Source: Spirosoma radiotolerans
Lineage (GTDB): Bacteria > Bacteroidota > Bacteroidia > Cytophagales > Spirosomataceae
Direction of reading: 5' to 3'
Assembly (NCBI RefSeq): GCF_000974425.1
Contig: NZ_CP010429.1
Coordinates: 3,038,001 to 3,102,000 of the forward strand
DNA length: 64,000 nucleotides
Shown: positions 36,438 to 46,274 of the stretch, in pieces
Layout: every line of letters starts with the position of its first letter
Numbering within the stretch: the stretch's first letter is position 1
Notes under the pieces: generated by a model
Told to the model about the DNA's origin: nothing
Seen by the model: the letters and a program-made list of their open reading frames with translations, nothing else
Database searches by the model: none
Translations under genes and position numbers: made by a program

Positions 36438-38369
36438 TTATTTCACCTCTTCGTAAGGCACATCCGAGACGTTATCGCCCGTTGGCTGTCCTTGTCCGTT
36501 AGCGGCTCCATCTCCGTTTCCGGTGAAACCAGCACCGTCGGCAGGGTTCGCGCCAGCACCGTTGGTAGCGCTGTACATTTCGGTCGATGCCGTTGCCCAG
36601 GCAGCGTTCAGTCCTTCCAAAGCACTGTCGATACCGGCTACGTCGCGGGCGCCGTGGGCCGTACGAAGCGTAGCAAGCGCTGCTTCGATGGCTGACTTGT
36701 TGCCTTCCGACAATTTATCCCCGTACTCTTTCAGTTGCTTCTCGGTCTGGAAGATCATCGAGTCAGCCGCGTTGACTTTCTCAACCGTTTCGCGTTCTGC
36801 TTTATCGGCCGCTTCGTTGGCTTTCGCTTCTTCACGCATCCGGTTAATTTCAGCGTCGGTCAACCCGCTCGATGCTTCGATCCGGATTTTTTGCTCTTTA
36901 CCGGTGCCTTTATCTTTGGCCGTTACGTGCAGGATACCGTTGGCATCGACGTCGAAAGTTACTTCGATCTGAGGCACGCCCCGGGGTGCTGGTGGAATAT
37001 CCGACAGGATAAACCGGCCTAGCTGACGGTTCTGAGCCGCCATGGGGCGCTCACCTTGCAGGATGTTAATTTCAACACTGGGTTGGTTGTCCGAGGCCGT
37101 CGAATATACTTCCACTTTCTTGCTTGGAATCGTCGTGTTGGCGTCCACCATTTTGGTGAATACGCCACCCATCGTTTCAATACCGAGTGAAAGCGGAATA
37201 ACGTCGAGCAACAGTACGTCTTTAACCTCACCCGTCAACACACCCCCCTGAATGGCAGCACCAATGGCTACGGCTTCATCGGGGTTAACGGCTTTGGATG
37301 GCTTCTTGCCAAACAGTTTCTCTACTTCATCCTGTACTTTCGGGATCCGGGTTGATCCACCCACCAGAATGACTTCGTCAATCTGATTCGCCGACAGACC
37401 CGCATTTTTCAACGCACGGCGGCAAGGCTCCAGGCTACGCTGAATCAGCGAATCGGCCAGTTGCTCGAATTTAGCCCGGCTCAGCGTCCGTACCAGGTGT
37501 TTGGGGATACCGTTTACCGGCATGATATATGGCAGGTTGATTTCCGTTGAGTTCGAGCTCGACAGTTCAACTTTTGCCTTTTCAGCGGCTTCTTTCAGGC
37601 GTTGCAGGGCCATCGGGTCCTGACGCAGATCAATCGCTTCGTCTTTCTTGAATTCGTCGGCAAGCCAGTCGATGATAACCTGGTCGAAATCATCCCCACC
37701 GAGGTGTGTATCCCCGTCCGTTGATTTCACTTCGAATACGCCATCCCCCAGTTCCAGGATCGAAATATCGAACGTACCACCACCCAGGTCAAATACGGCG
37801 ATTTTCTGATCATGGTTGGTTTTATCCAATCCATAGGCCAGAGCGGCTGCCGTTGGCTCGTTGATGATCCGTTTTACATCCAGACCAGCAATTGCACCGG
37901 CTTCTTTGGTTGCCTGACGTTCGGCATCGTTAAAGTAAGCGGGTACCGTAATAACGGCCTCCGTTACCGTTTGGCCGAGGTAATCTTCGGCAGTCTGCTT
38001 CATTTTCTGTAGAATCAGAGCCGATAATTCCTGTGGCGTATATTGACGATCACCGATGCGAACGCGGGGCGTACTGTTCGGGCCGTTTTCAACGTCATAA
38101 GCGACGTTTTTAATTTCATTCGTTACCTCACTGTAGCGTTTACCCATGAAACGCTTGATGGAGGAGATCGTATTTTTCGGGTTGGTGATGGCCTGACGTT
38201 TAGCGGGTGCGCCTACTTTGCGTTCGCCGTTGCCGTTATCCATAAATGCGACTACCGAGGGGGTGGTCCGTGCTCCTTCAGAATTGGGGATCACGACCGG
38301 CTCGTTGCCTTCCATCACGGCCACGCACGAGTTCGTGGTGCCTAAGTCAATACCAATAATTTTTCCCAT
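36438..38369 (-). CDS. dnaK: Hsp70 chaperone DnaK
   Basis: 643 residues. ATP-dependent chaperone that binds exposed hydrophobic segments with DnaJ and Grp[19 protein letters not shown] opens the nucleotide-binding domain; [25 protein letters not shown] and [12 protein letters not shown] follow. The substrate-binding domain starts near [11 protein letters not shown] helical lid and a Gly/Asn-rich tail end in [10 protein letters not shown], close to the usual EEVD-like terminus. ATG 38369 is the start, since upstream codons to 38432 add no homology. It is monocistronic with a strong terminator; no CIRCE element is seen upstream. Confidence 0.97.
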   Translation of the reverse strand: MGKIIGIDLGTTNSCVAVMEGNEPVVIPNSEGARTTPSVVAFMDNGNGERKVGAPAKRQAITNPKNTISSIKRFMGKRYSEVTNEIKNVAYDVENGPNSTPRVRIGDRQYTPQELSALILQKMKQTAEDYLGQTVTEAVITVPAYFNDAERQATKEAGAIAGLDVKRIINEPTAAALAYGLDKTNHDQKIAVFDLGGGTFDISILELGDGVFEVKSTDGDTHLGGDDFDQVIIDWLADEFKKDEAIDLRQDPMALQRLKEAAEKAKVELSSSNSTEINLPYIMPVNGIPKHLVRTLSRAKFEQLADSLIQRSLEPCRRALKNAGLSANQIDEVILVGGSTRIPKVQDEVEKLFGKKPSKAVNPDEAVAIGAAIQGGVLTGEVKDVLLLDVIPLSLGIETMGGVFTKMVDANTTIPSKKVEVYSTASDNQPSVEINILQGERPMAAQNRQLGRFILSDIPPAPRGVPQIEVTFDVDANGILHVTAKDKGTGKEQKIRIEASSGLTDAEINRMREEAKANEAADKAERETVEKVNAADSMIFQTEKQLKEYGDKLSEGNKSAIEAALATLRTAHGARDVAGIDSALEGLNAAWATASTEMYSATNGAGANPADGAGFTGNGDGAANGQGQPTGDNVSDVPYEEVK

Positions 38370-38641
38370 AATTGGATTTAGTTTCTTTATAATGCTGTGG
38401 TTGTAAACTGACAGACACAACCTATCTAACAATACAAATGCCAGCTCGGAAAAATGTTTAAATTGCTGTCAGATTGTCATAATAATCTACTTTTATGGGC
38501 CATTATGACGTTTATCGACCAGTCTTTCAAAATAGATGGCAGAGTTTTACGGCCCACATGCATGTGGGTAAGCCAGCGTGTTCCCCATGGGTGCACGGCA
38601 AACGAATTAACCGGCACCTGGATTAATTAAAGTACTTACTA

Positions 38642-38980
38642 ATGATGGCATTCCTTAAAGTGATTCATCAGCTTGTTGCATTCTCGCTGGAGATAGCCAT
38701 GCTCATTTCGCTGGGCATGTGGGGCTTTCACGGTGACAAATCGACCGGGTTGAAATACCTGATGGGCCTGGGGCTGCCGCTCCTGGTAGCCGGTTTATGG
38801 GGCGTATGGGCCGCTCCCCGATCGTCGCATCGGCTGGAGTTACCCTACCGGCTTTTGTTTAGCCTTACCCTTTTCGGTATGGCGGCAGCTTCATTCTATA
38901 AAATGGGCTACCCCAGGCTGGCCTATGTCTTTGCTGGCGTCGCGGTTATCAGTGCGTTGCTGGAACTGGTTTTCGACTAA
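38642..38980 (+). CDS. DUF2568 (YrdB-like) membrane protein
   Basis: 112 residues with four hydrophobic helices. LAFSLEIAMLISLGMWGFHG is too long to be chance: MWGFHG, LGLPLLVAGLWGVWAAPRSS and ASFYKMGYPRLAYVFAG match the YrdB/DUF2568 pattern I know. The role is unknown. ATG 38642 is followed immediately by a second in-frame ATG. It converges on the DUF937 gene. Confidence 0.8.
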   Translation: MMAFLKVIHQLVAFSLEIAMLISLGMWGFHGDKSTGLKYLMGLGLPLLVAGLWGVWAAPRSSHRLELPYRLLFSLTLFGMAAASFYKMGYPRLAYVFAGVAVISALLELVFD

Positions 38981-39050
38981 ACAATTTCACGTATTCGGAC
39001 CCTGATTTTACTGTTTCGTTTAGATGACGGCCGCCCTCTTCCACAAAAAA

Positions 39051-39073
39051 AGGCAGACCACCGTGGCCTGCCT
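39051..39073 (-). terminator. terminator of the DUF937 gene
   Basis: AGGCAG / CTGCCT-type arms (39051-39061 / 39063-39073, one G-T pair) run into seven T on the minus strand, 22 bp beyond the DUF937 stop. Confidence 0.65.
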
Positions 39074-39094
39074 CCTTATCAAAATCGGTTCTGT

Positions 39095-39634
39095 TTATTT
39101 ACCGCCGAACAGGCCACCCAGCATACCGCCCAGGCCACTCCCACCGCCCTGCTGACCGGCAACGCGCATCAGGTCGTTCATATCGAGTTTGCCATCGGCC
39201 ATGGCTGAACCGGCCATGCCCATCCAGTCAACCCCTTGCTGACCGGTAGCCGCGCCCATAATGGTGTTTCCGTCCACGCTGGAATCGTTTGGATCGTTGG
39301 CTTTGTGCATCAGTTTGCTTAATACCATGGGTACCACCGCACTCGCGACAGACATGGCTACCTGGGGCGAAATACCCAGTTTACTCATGAGATCCTGCTG
39401 GACGTTCTGCTGAACACCCTGCGTTACCGGATGATCAGTTACGTTTCCCTGACCTGTGAGCATGCCTAGCAGGCCACCCAAACCACCACCCTGAGCCTGT
39501 TGCCCTAAGCCGTTCATGATGCTGCCAGCAACGGTCTGCATCACGCTTTCGTTTTGGCTATTTGGAATAGCGGGGTTATTGATCACAGCCTGACCTGAAT
39601 GCTGCTGCACCAGATTCAATAAGGTTTCTAACAT
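39095..39634 (-). CDS. DUF937 family protein
   Basis: 179 residues. Alternating helices and Gly/Gln-rich turns: GSIMNGLGQQAQGGGLGGLL, LSKLGISPQVAMSVASAVVP and VPMVLSKLMHKA fit the DUF937 pattern. The C-terminus (GGGSGLGGMLGGLFGGK) is glycine-rich. No signal peptide. DUF937 proteins are probably cytosolic oligomers of unknown function; YidB of E. coli is the best-known relative. Confidence 0.85.
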   Translation of the reverse strand: MLETLLNLVQQHSGQAVINNPAIPNSQNESVMQTVAGSIMNGLGQQAQGGGLGGLLGMLTGQGNVTDHPVTQGVQQNVQQDLMSKLGISPQVAMSVASAVVPMVLSKLMHKANDPNDSSVDGNTIMGAATGQQGVDWMGMAGSAMADGKLDMNDLMRVAGQQGGGSGLGGMLGGLFGGK

Positions 39635-39758
39635 GATTTTAGTCGTTTAGTACTGGTTAACGAGTATAGATGATTGGGTACCTGCCCTAAAATTAGATAG
39701 ATTCGCCAGTATAGTTTAACCTGAATCGGTTAATTTTAACTTGAATCTACTTCCCCCT

Positions 39759-40199
39759 ATGACGAACGAAAACTCGAAAAGTAGCGATGAGGTTTTAAAA
39801 AATAGTTCCTTTCGCGAACAGGCTGGCCCTTTGCTTTCCGATTTACTGTACCCAAGTGAATCCGATGAGTCTATTGAACCGGTAACCTGTTACCTTAAAC
39901 AGACTGACCCGCTTACCGTTAGCCAGATCAAGGACTGGCTGATGCTGCCGCCCTCCATTTACGTCGAGGAACAACCCGAAGCCGATTTTTGGGAGCCGGT
40001 AACGACAGAACAGGATTGGTATGGCGACGAGGAAAAAGCCCGTACAGCCAGCTTCCAGAAACTGAAAGAAACAGTCGAAAGTACGCTGACCGTGCGTCAG
40101 GTATTCCGCGTCGGCGAGTCCGAAATGGACGTTTATTTACTGGGCCGTCAGAGCGATGGCGAACGGGCGGGCATTAAAACGAAAATTATCCAGACGTAA
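39759..40199 (+). CDS. NuiA-type nuclease inhibitor homologue
   Basis: 146 residues. After an acidic, disordered ~35-residue N-terminus, the sequence matches the nuclease A inhibitor fold: LLYPSESDESIEPVTC, LKQTDPLTVSQIKDWL, EQDWYGDEEKARTASFQKL, VESTLTVRQVFRVGESEMDV and YLLGRQSDGERAGIKTKIIQ. Cyanobacterial NuiA blocks the sugar-nonspecific nuclease NucA by inserting a Glu at its metal. No DNA/RNA nonspecific endonuclease is encoded in the window, so the target is unknown. I use ATG 39759; a TTG at 39741 is possible. Confidence 0.82.
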   Translation: MTNENSKSSDEVLKNSSFREQAGPLLSDLLYPSESDESIEPVTCYLKQTDPLTVSQIKDWLMLPPSIYVEEQPEADFWEPVTTEQDWYGDEEKARTASFQKLKETVESTLTVRQVFRVGESEMDVYLLGRQSDGERAGIKTKIIQT

Positions 40200-40206
40200 T
40201 AAAAAA

Positions 40207-40266
40207 GTGGGGAGGTGCTAACAGGGAACCGACCTACGTCAGGCACTCCTGTTACTACCTCCCCGC
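40207..40266 (-). terminator. terminator of the rplT cluster
   Basis: 19-bp arms with three non-Watson-Crick positions (40207-40225 / 40248-40266), followed by six T on the minus strand, 22 bp past rplT. Confidence 0.8.
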
Positions 40267-40287
40267 TTCGGGTATTATAGGGTCTGT

Positions 40288-40632
40288 TTACTTTACTTGT
40301 CCCACAACGGCAGCAAATGCTTCCGGATGGTTCATGGCCAGATCGGCCAATACTTTACGGTTGAGTTCGATGCCCGATTTGTTGAGAGCACCCATGAAAG
40401 CCGAGTAAGACATACCATGCAGACGTGCCCCCGCGTTGATCCGCTGAATCCAGAGACTCCGGAAATCGCGTTTCTTGGCACGACGGTCGCGGTACGAATA
40501 ACCCAGACCTTTTTCGACGGCGTTCTTAGCAACCGTCCAAACATTTTTACGCCGACCAAAGTATCCTTTGGCAAGCTTCATTACTTTCTTCCTGCGCGCC
40601 CGTGAGGCTACGTGATTGACGGAACGTGGCAT
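40288..40632 (-). CDS. rplT: 50S ribosomal protein L20
   Basis: 114 residues. Basic N-terminus [20 protein letters not shown] threads into 23S r[24 protein letters not shown] and [20 protein letters not shown] are conserved. Needed for early assembly of the large subunit. Last gene of the thrS-infC-rpmI-rplT cluster. Confidence 0.98.
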   Translation of the reverse strand: MPRSVNHVASRARRKKVMKLAKGYFGRRKNVWTVAKNAVEKGLGYSYRDRRAKKRDFRSLWIQRINAGARLHGMSYSAFMGALNKSGIELNRKVLADLAMNHPEAFAAVVGQVK

Positions 40633-40669
40633 TTTATGTGACTTGTTTTTTGACGACGGGCGGAATCAG

Positions 40670-40742
40670 GAGTGAAGAGTGTAGAATGAACAGTGTAAAA
40701 AATTACTATTCTTCATTCATAATTCTTCATTCTTCATTCTCT
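40670..40742. repeat. imperfect heptad palindrome between rpmI and rplT
   Basis: The left side reads GAGTGAA, GAGTGTA, GAATGAA, CAGTGTA; the right side TTCATTC, ATAATTC, TTCATTC, TTCATTC. The sides pair imperfectly around AAAAAATTAC. The 7-bp period is clear even where base identity is not. Confidence 0.65.
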
Positions 40743-40797
40743 TTTGAGCCAGTAATCGGGTGAAACTTAAACCAGACGCAACTGCGTCTTTTTCGGC

Positions 40798-40992
40798 CTA
40801 GACGTTTAACAACGCTTTGATGCGACGCTCGTCAGGCCCATCAACCAGGGCAGCATGCACTAAGTTACGCTTCTGCTTGGTTGTTTTTTTTGTCAGGATA
40901 TGACTGTGGAAGGCATGCTTCCGCTTGATTTTTCCAGTGCCTGTCAGCTTGAAACGCTTCTTGGCGGCTGAATTGGTTTTTACTTTTGGCAT
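40798..40992 (-). CDS. rpmI: 50S ribosomal protein L35
   Basis: 64 residues from ATG 40992, [20 protein letters not shown] then [20 protein letters not shown]. The family length and motif are exact. A longer frame to 41037 is not supported by homology. Between infC and rplT as in most bacteria. Confidence 0.97.
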   Translation of the reverse strand: MPKVKTNSAAKKRFKLTGTGKIKRKHAFHSHILTKKTTKQKRNLVHAALVDGPDERRIKALLNV

Positions 40993-41063
40993 TATAGTAA
41001 ACCGCTTTGTATTGAAAATTAAGTAAACAGGCCGCAAAGATACGAAAAAAAGTTATATAGACC

Positions 41064-41121
41064 AGTCTGAACCATAAAGACCTGACCAGATCACTCTGGT
41101 CAGGTCTTTATGGTTCAGACT
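41064..41121. repeat. perfect 27-bp palindrome in the infC-rpmI gap
   Basis: Arms 41064-41090 and 41095-41121 are exact reverse complements around a 4-nt loop. On the minus strand TTTTTTT follows 17 nt later, so it may attenuate transcription between infC and rpmI. Confidence 0.88.
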
Positions 41122-41158
41122 ATTTGTTCAGCAGGGAGCAGTATTACGGCTAAATCTA

Positions 41159-41716
41159 CTATTTTTTAGCGACGACAACTTTGGGGGACAGGAACATACT
41201 CATTCGTTTGCCTTCCAGCTTCGGTTCGGCCTCCACCTTGCCATAATCCTCCAGGCCTTTGGAAAAGCGCTCCAACAGTTGGAAACCACGGTCTTTGAAG
41301 ACGATGGCCCGCCCAACGAACTGGACGTAGGCCTTCACCTTTGCCCCTTCCTTGAGAAAGTTTATAGCGTGCTTCAGCTTAAACTCGAAATCGTGATCAT
41401 CCGTGTTGGGGCCGAAGCGTATTTCTTTGATCACAACTTTCGTTGCGTTCGCCTTGATCTCTTTTTGCTTTTTCTTTTGTTCGTATTTGAACTTGGAGTA
41501 GTCTACTATACGACAGACGGGCGGCACAGCGTTGGGAGATACCTCAACCAGGTCGAGGTTTTGCGCTTTAGCCATGGCCTGCGCCTTATTAATCTCGTAG
41601 ATGCCCTGCTCTACATTCTCGCCGACCACACGCACTTCGCGAGCCAGGATACGCTCATTCACTTTGTAGGGTTCTTCAACCACGCGACGGGGTGGTCTCC
41701 GCTGGGGTAATGCCAT
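41159..41716 (-). CDS. infC: translation initiation factor IF-3
   Basis: 185 residues. Keeps the 30S subunit free and checks the initiator tRNA. The N-domain has [20 protein letters not shown] and [20 protein letters not shown]. The C-domain has [35 protein letters not shown] and [14 protein letters not shown]. The start here is ATG 41716; the autoregulatory AUU/AUC start of enterobacteria is not evident. Co-directional with thrS, rpmI and rplT. Confidence 0.97.
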   Translation of the reverse strand: MALPQRRPPRRVVEEPYKVNERILAREVRVVGENVEQGIYEINKAQAMAKAQNLDLVEVSPNAVPPVCRIVDYSKFKYEQKKKQKEIKANATKVVIKEIRFGPNTDDHDFEFKLKHAINFLKEGAKVKAYVQFVGRAIVFKDRGFQLLERFSKGLEDYGKVEAEPKLEGKRMSMFLSPKVVVAKK

Positions 41717-41820
41717 AAATTGTGTTTAGTGTGCTATTTTACTCGTTTTGAAAACGTACAGTATCTTAAAAAGTTCGGGAATCTATTGAAAATACTCATC
41801 CGGTGCAAGTTTATGTCGGT

Positions 41821-41908
41821 TTGTCCTGGTTTGTGGTTTACGGTTGACTGACGGTAGAGTACTACATGCGTCAGCCAACCGTAAGCCACAAACCATAAAC
41901 CAGGACAA
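41821..41908. repeat. long heptad palindrome between thrS and infC
   Basis: Left arm 41821-41852 pairs with 41870-41908, which has a 7-nt insertion: one extra heptad. Right-side units read GTCAGCC, AACCGTA, AGCCACA, AACCATA, AACCAGG. It is related in sequence to the element at 43923 and ends 6 bp before the thrS stop codon. Confidence 0.85.
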
Positions 41909-41914
41909 TCCACC

Positions 41915-43858
41915 TTACACCTTCACCTCTGCCTGGAATGTCCGGATGAAGTCCTCTACGCGCATGCTGCCTAGATCGCCCTGGCCTTTTCGCCGGACGG
42001 ACACGGCACCCTCGGCGGCTTCTTTTTCGCCAACGATCAGCATATAAGGTACTTTGTTCACTTCAGCATCCCGTATTTTCCGGCCGATTTTCTCATCGCG
42101 CAAATCGACGAAGCCCCGAATATCGTTTTCCTGCAAGGTAAAAAACAGGTCGTTGGCATAGTCTTCGTATTTTTCGGAAATGGGCAGGATCGCAATTTGC
42201 TCGGGCGATAGCCAGAGCGGGAAGTTCCCCCCCGAATTCTCGATCAGGATAGCAATGAATCGCTCCATCGACCCAAATGGGGCCCGGTGAATCATCACAG
42301 GCCGGTGCTTCTGGTTGTCGGCGCCAATGTATTCCAGTTCAAAGCGATTGGGAAGGTTGTAGTCGACCTGAATGGTTCCCAACTGCCATTTCCGGCCAAG
42401 GGCGTCCCGTACCATAAAGTCAAGCTTAGGCCCATAAAAGGCCGCTTCGCCCAATTCGGTAACGGTCGGGAGTCCTTTTTCGGCGGCAGATTCAATAATG
42501 GCCGACTCCGCTTTTTCCCACAAGTCATCGGAACCGATGTACTTCGTTTTATTCTCAGGATCACGCAGAGAAACCTGGGCGCTATAATCCGAGAAACCAA
42601 GCGAATTAAATACGTACAGCACCAGATCGATCACCTTCATGAACTCTTCTTTCACCTGGTCGGGACGGCAGAAGATGTGCGCATCGTCCTGCGTAAACCC
42701 ACGTACCCGTGTCAGCCCGTGCAACTCACCCGACTGCTCATACCGATAAACCGTTCCGAACTCAGCCAGCCGTAAGGGCAGATCCCGGTAAGAACGAGGT
42801 TTAGTTTTATAGATTTCGCAGTGGTGCGGGCAGTTCATGGGTTTAAGCAGAAACTCCTCATTCGGGTCGGGCGTTTTAATGGGCCGGAATGAATCTTCGC
42901 CGTATTTTTCCCAGTGACCCGATGTCACATAGAGTTGCTTGCTACCGATATGGGGCGTCACCACGGGGGAGTAACCCGCCCGAACCTGGGCTTTCCGGAG
43001 GAAATTTTCCAGTCGTTCGCGCAAGACAGTTCCTTTCGGTAACCATAGCGGCAACCCCGCGCCTACCTTTTCTGAAAACGCGAACAACTCCAGCTCTTTC
43101 CCCAGTTTGCGGTGATCACGCTTTTTGGCTTCTTCCAGCAGAAACAGGTAGTCGTCGAGTTCCTTCTGTTTAGGATAAGTAACGGCGTAGATACGTGTTA
43201 ACTGCTTATTTTTTTCGTTGCCCCGCCAGTAAGCACCAGCCACATTCATGAGTTTGGCGGCCTTGATAAATCCGGTATTCGGAATGTGTGGTCCCCGGCA
43301 AAGGTCCGTAAAATCGCCCTGAGTATAGAAAGTAATGGTTCCGTCGGCCAGCCCTTCGAGCAGATCAAGCTTGTAGGGGTCACCTTTTTCTTCAAAATAA
43401 GCAATGGCCTCCGCTTTGCTCATGGGTTTGCGGATGTATTGCTGTTTCTGGCGAGCCAGTTCGAGCATCTTATCCTCTACCTTTTTGAAATCTTCCTGCG
43501 AAAAGGGCTGTCCACCGAGGTCGACATCGTAGTAGAAACCCGTTTCAATAGCTGGCCCAATGCCGAATTTTACGCCCGGATAGAGGGCTTCAAGTGCTTC
43601 GGCCAGCAAGTGCGCCGACGAGTGCCAGAAGGTCGCTTTCCCCTCGGCATCGTTCCAGGTGAGCAGTTGGACGTTGGCATCTTCATCAATGGGTCGTGTG
43701 GCATCCTGCACCACCCCATTCACTTTGGCCGCCAGCACATTGCGCGCCAGTCCTTCACTGATTTTTGTGGCAATATCCAGCCCGGTGCTTCCTTTGGGAT
43801 ATTCCCGAACGCTTCCATCAGGCAGCGTCACGCGGATTTGTTCGTCCTGCGCAATCAT
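41915..43858 (-). CDS. thrS: threonyl-tRNA synthetase
   Basis: 647 residues, class II synthetase. An N-terminal TGS domain ([20 protein letters not shown]) is followed by the editing domain ([13 protein letters not shown]). The catalytic core has motif 2 ([20 protein letters not shown]), zinc ligands in MNCPHHC and HIFCR, and motif 3 in [14 protein letters not shown]. The last ~100 residues bind the anticodon. First gene of the thrS-infC-rpmI-rplT cluster, flanked on both sides by related long palindromes. Confidence 0.97.
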   Translation of the reverse strand: MIAQDEQIRVTLPDGSVREYPKGSTGLDIATKISEGLARNVLAAKVNGVVQDATRPIDEDANVQLLTWNDAEGKATFWHSSAHLLAEALEALYPGVKFGIGPAIETGFYYDVDLGGQPFSQEDFKKVEDKMLELARQKQQYIRKPMSKAEAIAYFEEKGDPYKLDLLEGLADGTITFYTQGDFTDLCRGPHIPNTGFIKAAKLMNVAGAYWRGNEKNKQLTRIYAVTYPKQKELDDYLFLLEEAKKRDHRKLGKELELFAFSEKVGAGLPLWLPKGTVLRERLENFLRKAQVRAGYSPVVTPHIGSKQLYVTSGHWEKYGEDSFRPIKTPDPNEEFLLKPMNCPHHCEIYKTKPRSYRDLPLRLAEFGTVYRYEQSGELHGLTRVRGFTQDDAHIFCRPDQVKEEFMKVIDLVLYVFNSLGFSDYSAQVSLRDPENKTKYIGSDDLWEKAESAIIESAAEKGLPTVTELGEAAFYGPKLDFMVRDALGRKWQLGTIQVDYNLPNRFELEYIGADNQKHRPVMIHRAPFGSMERFIAILIENSGGNFPLWLSPEQIAILPISEKYEDYANDLFFTLQENDIRGFVDLRDEKIGRKIRDAEVNKVPYMLIVGEKEAAEGAVSVRRKGQGDLGSMRVEDFIRTFQAEVKV

Positions 43859-43922
43859 ACGTTTACTAAGTTAGTTAGTGGCACCCGCAGCTTACCTACA
43901 ACTGTAAGCCACTTAATTTTAA

Positions 43923-44015
43923 GTTTACGGTTTGTGGTTTATGGTTGGCTGACGCGCCAGCGAACCGGCGAAAGCAACTCATGCGTCAGCCAACCATAAA
44001 CCACAAACCGTAAAC
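43923..44015. repeat. long heptad palindrome, perfect 33-bp arms
   Basis: Arms 43923-43955 and 43983-44015 are exact reverse complements with a 27-nt loop. Heptamers GTTTACG, GTTTGTG, GTTTATG, GTTGGCT are evident. It directly abuts the stop codon of the TPR lipoprotein gene (44016). Confidence 0.9.
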
Positions 44016-45323
44016 CTAATTTTGTCCAATCGGCTTTATGGACCGTTTGAGCGAATCGTTGGCATTGGTCATTACCCTGGCTTTGGGCTGAATGGTCGTA
44101 ATGCGAACACGAGTCGTGTCGATCACGGTTCTGCTTTTGGCCTGGGTCACTGGTTTTGCCGCCGTATCCGGCAAAAATAAGGAGTTATACGAATTTTGCG
44201 TGTATTGTCTTCGTTGCGAACGCCATAAACCCGCAGCTGCCTGCTGATCGGTGGCATTTTGCTGCGTGGCTTTTGTGTAGGCTGCAATGGCTAAGTCATA
44301 TTGTCCCATTTGTTCGTGGCAATAGCCAATGTATGTATCAATACGCGGAAACTGCGGTCTTAGTTGCTGTACCCGCTGATAATTTCCCAGGGCTTCGTAG
44401 TAGTTCCGGTAGGTCTGGTTGATCAATCCCACCTGAAAATAAGCCTGGTAGTAGCCCGGCTGTAGCTTCATCGTTTGACGATAGTACGTCATCGCACTGT
44501 CGAGCTGCCCGATTGAATGATAGATTAGCCCCCGGCCATAATAAAGCCGGGCGTTGCCGGGAAAATACCGCAACGCCTGCTGGTTATAGGCCAGTGCGGC
44601 ATTTTGATCACCGAGGGTTCGGTAGACCGACGCTAATTGATTATACGTTTCCAGGTAGCGGGGCTTCAACCGAAGCGACTGCTGGTAGAGTGTAATCGCC
44701 TGGGCCGTATCCCCTTGCCGGGCGGCCATCAATCCATTGAAAAAGTAAGCTTCTCCATCGTAAGGAGCCATTTGCAGGGCTTTGGCAACGTAAAGTTTTG
44801 CTTTGTCGAACTGATTTTGCTGCTGAAGCAGATCGCCCTGCAAGGTGTATAGTTCAGGCGTATCGACACCCAGGATTTCGGCTCGCTGGGCATTTTGCAG
44901 CGCTTTTGCCGGTTGCTGCAAGGCCCGCAGAATCTGGGCGCGCGTCAGGTAGTAAGTTCCGGCATTATCATTTCGGCTAATGGCTTCTTCAATATCGGCG
45001 AGCGCTTCATTCATCCGCCCCATGGCCAACAAGATAGCGGCTCGCTTCGCATAGGCTGACGCGGGCGACGATTGGTTGATGGCTACCGTTAGTGCCCGTA
45101 GTGCTCCCTCCGCCCGGCTGCTGTCGCCTGGTTTCGGAAAATCCGGAATGTGGGCTGCCTGTCGGTCGTCGCCCCCGCAGGAAGCCATAACGAGCAGTAT
45201 AAAGAGTGAAAGAGCGAATGAGTGAATGAGTGAATAAGCGATTGATACCGGATGAATTGCGTTCTTCCGTTCGTTCGCGCTTTCGCACTTTACACCACTC
45301 GTTCGCTCTTTTATACTCCTCAT
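44016..45323 (-). CDS. TPR-repeat lipoprotein with palindrome-encoded N-terminus
   Basis: 435 residues if it starts at ATG 45323. The body holds about ten TPR units (ALADIEEAISRNDNAGTYYL, AKLYVAKALQMAPYDGEAYF, AITLYQQSLRLKPRYLETYN and on), then a Thr/Arg-rich tail. IHSFALSLFILLVMASC supplies a lipobox. The ~35 residues before it are charged and are encoded by a long GANN-type palindrome, so this N-terminus is unusual. Support for 45323: its ATG overlaps the stop of the upstream methyltransferase as ATGA. No other in-frame ATG precedes the lipobox except the one inside it, so a non-ATG start nearer the signal is possible. Confidence 0.78.
   Translation of the reverse strand: MRSIKERTSGVKCESANERKNAIHPVSIAYSLIHSFALSLFILLVMASCGGDDRQAAHIPDFPKPGDSSRAEGALRALTVAINQSSPASAYAKRAAILLAMGRMNEALADIEEAISRNDNAGTYYLTRAQILRALQQPAKALQNAQRAEILGVDTPELYTLQGDLLQQQNQFDKAKLYVAKALQMAPYDGEAYFFNGLMAARQGDTAQAITLYQQSLRLKPRYLETYNQLASVYRTLGDQNAALAYNQQALRYFPGNARLYYGRGLIYHSIGQLDSAMTYYRQTMKLQPGYYQAYFQVGLINQTYRNYYEALGNYQRVQQLRPQFPRIDTYIGYCHEQMGQYDLAIAAYTKATQQNATDQQAAAGLWRSQRRQYTQNSYNSLFLPDTAAKPVTQAKSRTVIDTTRVRITTIQPKARVMTNANDSLKRSIKPIGQN
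45199..45315. repeat. GANN-type palindrome inside a coding start
   Basis: Left side 45199-45242 (units GAGT, GAAT, GAGT, GAAT) pairs imperfectly with about 45264-45315 (GTTC, GCTC, GTTC type). It is the same class as the 1461-1536 element but lies within the first 45 codons of the TPR lipoprotein gene. Confidence 0.7.
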
Positions 45324-46213
45324 GACGCGAATCGGTAAAACACCCCCAAAGGTAGCCGTTTTTGATGGCTGTCAGTCATGCATAACTCGCCCCATTCCGG
45401 GTTGGGTACGGTACCAAAAATCTGCCCCATCAGGTTGTCCAGAATGAGCGACGAAAACCCGAGTGAGTAGAGATTAATGATAAAAAAGAAGTCCGTCCGA
45501 TCAAGCAGGTCGGCACAGGATTTTAGCAGGTCATTGAGGTGTTCTTCCAGTACCCACTTCTCCCCATCCGGGCCACGGCCGTAGGCGGGCGGATCAAGAA
45601 TGATGCCATTGTAGCGATTTCCCCGCCGAACCTCCCGTCGAACAAACTTGACGGCATCTTCAACCACCCAGCGAATATTATCCAGTTCGCTATAATCCAT
45701 GTTCTCCCGGGCCCAACTGATTACAGGCTTGACGGCATCAACGTGTGTGACATCGGCACCCGCCTGACGGGCCGCCAAGGATGCTCCACCCGTATAAGCA
45801 AACAGGTTAAGCACCTTAGGCCGGGGAACGTCGGCCGAGATAGCGGTTACCCGGTCGTGAATGTATTGCCAGTTATTGGCCTGCTCCGGAAATATCCCTA
45901 CGTGCTTGAAGGTGGTCAGAGCCAGTTTGAATCTTAACTGCAAGCCCCCCTGTTTGAAAGAAACGTACCACGGATCACGCATGGTGGGCGACGTTTGCCA
46001 GTCGCCCCGTTCGGGTGATTGACGGTCGCGCCGAAACGTCGCGTGAGCCTGCCGCTCCCAGTCAGCATCCGACAGTGATTTATCCCAAATGGCCTGGGGC
46101 TCAGGACGGGACAGCACGAACTCGCCAAAGCGTTCGAGTTTTTGAAAATTACCCGAATCGATCAATTCGTAGTCTGCCCAGGGCTCGGGCATAATCAGTT
46201 TAATATCAGTCAT
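45320..46213 (-). CDS. class I SAM-dependent rRNA methyltransferase, RlmI-like
   Basis: 297 residues from ATG 46213. NLFAYTGGASLAARQAGADV is SAM motif I, THVDAVKPVISWARENM motif II, and IILDPPAYGRGPDGEKW the catalytic DPPxxG segment of the RlmI/RlmK group that methylates 23S rRNA cytosine or guanine. FFFIINLYSLGFSSLILDNL follows. The PUA domain of true RlmI is absent, so the target base is uncertain. The stop overlaps the next gene's ATG (ATGA). Confidence 0.85.
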   Translation of the reverse strand: MTDIKLIMPEPWADYELIDSGNFQKLERFGEFVLSRPEPQAIWDKSLSDADWERQAHATFRRDRQSPERGDWQTSPTMRDPWYVSFKQGGLQLRFKLALTTFKHVGIFPEQANNWQYIHDRVTAISADVPRPKVLNLFAYTGGASLAARQAGADVTHVDAVKPVISWARENMDYSELDNIRWVVEDAVKFVRREVRRGNRYNGIILDPPAYGRGPDGEKWVLEEHLNDLLKSCADLLDRTDFFFIINLYSLGFSSLILDNLMGQIFGTVPNPEWGELCMTDSHQKRLPLGVFYRFAS

Positions 46214-46274
46214 ACTATTCTTTTGTGCAGCATTCAGCCGATGAACCAGGCCGTGTGCTCTCATTCCCAACGGT

